Assembly: GCA_910576535.1 (NCBI GenBank)
Contig: CAJTKK010000015.1
Span: forward strand, 1 to 64,000
Direction of reading: 5' to 3'
Source of the DNA: an uncultured Lachnospiraceae bacterium
GTDB taxonomy: Bacteria; Bacillota; Clostridia; Lachnospirales; Lachnospiraceae
DNA: 64,000 nt
Shown: piece after piece, positions 62,339-64,000 of the stretch
Layout: the number at the start of each line of letters is the position of its first letter
How positions within the stretch are numbered: position 1 is the first letter of the stretch
The notes under the pieces: generated by a model
What the model was told of the DNA's origin: nothing
The model's database searches: none
What the model saw: the letters and a program-made list of their open reading frames with translations, nothing else
Translations under genes and position numbers: made by a program

Positions 62339-63282
62339 GCGGTGAAGGGAAAAAAATAGCTACAAGGGAAAGCTATGGCAATGCTTTAGTGGAAATGGGG
62401 GCAAAGTACCCGAATCTGGTAGTGCTGGATGCTGACCTGGCAGCAGCAACAAAGACGGGGGTATTTAAGAAAGCATATCCGGAAAGACATATTGACTGCG
62501 GTATTGCGGAATGCAATATGGTAGGCATAGCGGCAGGGCTTGCCGCTACAGGGATGATTCCTTTTGTCAGTTCCTTTGCAATGTTTGCTGCAGGGCGTGC
62601 TTTTGAACAGGTGCGGAATTCGGTGGGGTATCCTCATTTGAATGTAAAAATTGGGGCAACCCATGCCGGCATTACGGTTGGCGAGGACGGAGCTTCCCAT
62701 CAATGCAATGAAGACATTGCTTTGATGCGGACAATTCCCGGGATGGTAGTTATGTGCCCGGCAGATGATGTGGAAGCAAAAGCGGCAGTGAGGGCTGCGG
62801 CAGAGTATGAAGGCCCGGTATATCTCCGTTTTGGGCGTGCAGCCTGCCCAGTCATCAATGACAGACCGGATTATAAATTCGAGATAGGTAAGGGAGAGAT
62901 ACTAAGGGAAGGAACGGATGTAACAATTGTCGCTACGGGCATCTGTGTCGGAAATGCGTTGGAAGCGGCTGAAAAACTGGCGCAGGACGGCATTAGCGCG
63001 GAAGTGATTAATATATGTACGATTAAGCCGTTAGACGAAGAACTAGTGGCGGCATCAGCAAAGAAAACGGGGAAAGTGGTAACGGCAGAAGAACACTCCG
63101 TAATAGGCGGTCTGGGAAGTGCGGTATGTGACGCATTATGCAAATCCAACCCGGTACCGGTATGTAAGATCGGTATGCAGGACGTATTCGGGGAGTCCGG
63201 TTCCGCAGCGGCATTGGTAGAAAAGTACGGGCTGGATGATGCAGGGATTTATCGGACAGTAAAAGAGTATGTAGGAAAGTGA
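62335..63282 (+). CDS. Transketolase, C-terminal subunit
   Basis: A 315-residue chain with the pyrimidine-binding and C-terminal domains: ATRESYGNALVEMGAKYPNL, DCGIAECNMVGIAAGLAATG (catalytic Glu), GASHQCNEDIALMRTIPGM, and EEHSVIGGLGSAVCDAL. It works together with the N-terminal subunit. It lies ahead of rpe, completing a pentose phosphate module behind the sugar importer. Confidence 0.95.
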   Translation: MSGEGKKIATRESYGNALVEMGAKYPNLVVLDADLAAATKTGVFKKAYPERHIDCGIAECNMVGIAAGLAATGMIPFVSSFAMFAAGRAFEQVRNSVGYPHLNVKIGATHAGITVGEDGASHQCNEDIALMRTIPGMVVMCPADDVEAKAAVRAAAEYEGPVYLRFGRAACPVINDRPDYKFEIGKGEILREGTDVTIVATGICVGNALEAAEKLAQDGISAEVINICTIKPLDEELVAASAKKTGKVVTAEEHSVIGGLGSAVCDALCKSNPVPVCKIGMQDVFGESGSAAALVEKYGLDDAGIYRTVKEYVGK

Positions 63283-63290
63283 GATAAAAA

Positions 63291-63953
63291 ATGTTGATTT
63301 TATCACCCTCTATTCTGGCGGCAGATTTTTCCGTTTTAGGGAAACAAATAAAAGAAGTGGAAGCAGCCGGGGCGCAATATCTTCATATTGATGTAATGGA
63401 CGGTTGTTTTGTTCCTTCTATTTCCTTTGGTATGCCAGTGATTTCATCCATCCGTAAGATAACGGGTATGATATTCGATGTGCATCTGATGATTGAAGAA
63501 CCTGAACGGTATCTGGAAGAATTTGCTGCAGCCGGGGCGGATATTATCACATTCCATCTGGAGGCTTCAAGAAAGCCGGATGACGTCATCCGTAAGATAC
63601 ATGGCTTGAATAAAAAAGCGGGGGTGTCCGTGAAGCCGGCCACCCCCATCATGGAAATGATCCCATATGCGGATCTGATGGACATGCTTCTCGTAATGAC
63701 CGTAGAACCGGGATTTGGAGGGCAGAGCTATATTCCGGAGTCTACGGGACGGATCCGGGAAGCGCGCAGGATTTTTGATGAGCGGGGTCTTGCAAAGGAT
63801 ATTCAGGTTGACGGCGGGATTACGGCAGATAATGTACACGTGGCTTTGGAAGCGGGCGCAAATGTGATTGTGGCCGGGAGCGCGGTTTTTAAAGGCGATA
63901 TAGGACGCAATATATGTAAAATGCAGAAGGCTTTTTTGGATTTTAAACGGTAG
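63291..63953 (+). CDS. rpe: Ribulose-phosphate 3-epimerase
   Basis: A 220-residue TIM barrel interconverting ribulose-5-P and xylulose-5-P. Signatures are LSPSILAADFSVLG, HIDVMDGCFVPSISFG, FDVHLMIEEPERYL, MTVEPGFGGQSYI and QVDGGITADN, with metal-binding His and Asp residues intact. ATG 63291 starts 8 bases after the transketolase stop codon. Its product position links the araD product to transketolase. Confidence 0.96.
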   Translation: MLILSPSILAADFSVLGKQIKEVEAAGAQYLHIDVMDGCFVPSISFGMPVISSIRKITGMIFDVHLMIEEPERYLEEFAAAGADIITFHLEASRKPDDVIRKIHGLNKKAGVSVKPATPIMEMIPYADLMDMLLVMTVEPGFGGQSYIPESTGRIREARRIFDERGLAKDIQVDGGITADNVHVALEAGANVIVAGSAVFKGDIGRNICKMQKAFLDFKR

Positions 63954-64000
63954 ATGGGAACCCTGTTTTTTCCGGTCATGGGAAAGGCAGGGATTTGTCA

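Noticed and set aside
61511..63282. Broken transketolase gene
   Set aside because: N- and C-terminal subunits with an ATGA overlap are the normal split form in many Clostridia.
1..64000. CRISPR arrays, rRNA genes, transposases, prophage or integrase genes
   Set aside because: None was seen: no regularly spaced repeats, no rRNA-like sequence and no recombinase motifs.

Overview
The window looks like a chromosomal segment from a spore-forming, gut-type Clostridia bacterium, most likely Lachnospiraceae. The evidence is moderate-to-low GC, strong AGGAGG ribosome sites, SpmA/SpmB, a yaaO/yaaR/holB/yaaT/trmN/rsmI housekeeping block, a FabK-type fatty-acid cluster with a FabT-like regulator, YesM/YesN-type sugar regulation, a split transketolase and a LacL/LacM-type split beta-galactosidase. 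The species assignment is inference; no rRNA or species marker is present. Nearly all genes are on the + strand.

Layout. 1-8.7 kb: tRNA-Lys, an L,D-transpeptidase, an HD-domain protein, a YaaO-like PLP decarboxylase, pyruvate kinase, then yaaR-holB-yaaT-trmN6-rsmI. 9.6-15.5 kb: acpP-fabK-fabD-fabG-fabF-fabZ-fabH, with a FabT-type operator lying on the acpP promoter. 15.7-20.5 kb: a UPF0126/TRIC channel, spmA, an AT-rich two-gene cassette (AAA/ABC-type ATPase plus a small protein with a D...ExK nuclease-like motif), a degraded second copy of the spmA 3' end, and an asparaginase. 20.9-26.7 kb: PilZ, HD-GYP, a hemerythrin-CheX fusion (minus strand), an MscS channel, a fructosamine kinase-like protein, a small unknown protein and spmB. 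26.8-35.5 kb: a membrane-bound AraC-type regulator, a sugar ABC importer (binding protein and two permeases, no ATPase gene) and LacL/LacM beta-galactosidase, followed by a very long hairpin. 35.7-38.5 kb: a COG3044-type ATPase, a bacteriohemerythrin and a membrane-anchored Mrr-like protein. 38.7-42.6 kb: araA-araB-araD. 42.8-50.7 kb: a DUF4015 protein, an ECF sigma factor with a likely self-recognised promoter and three orphan proteins, the FabT-like regulator, an M3 peptidase and a DUF885 protein. 50.8-64 kb: an AraR-like repressor, a YesN/YesM two-component pair, a YtfQRT/YjfF-type sugar importer with two binding lipoproteins, split transketolase and ribulose-phosphate epimerase.

How it fits together. 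Galactosides are imported and split by the lac block. Arabinose or arabinofuranosides are probably imported by the Ytf-like transporter, converted by AraA/B/D to xylulose-5-phosphate, and passed through Rpe and transketolase into the pentose phosphate pathway. AraR and YesMN are the likely controllers. The FabT-like protein encoded at 46.5 kb has the same TTTGA-N3-TCAAA operator in its own promoter as in the acpP promoter 37 kb away, which links a distant regulator to the fatty-acid operon.

The best candidate for an undescribed system is the ATPase plus putative nuclease cassette at 17.3-19.1 kb, sitting between an intact spmA and an spmA scar. The second is the ECF sigma/three-orphan operon at 44.1-46.5 kb. 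All function calls come from reading motifs; no database search was run.
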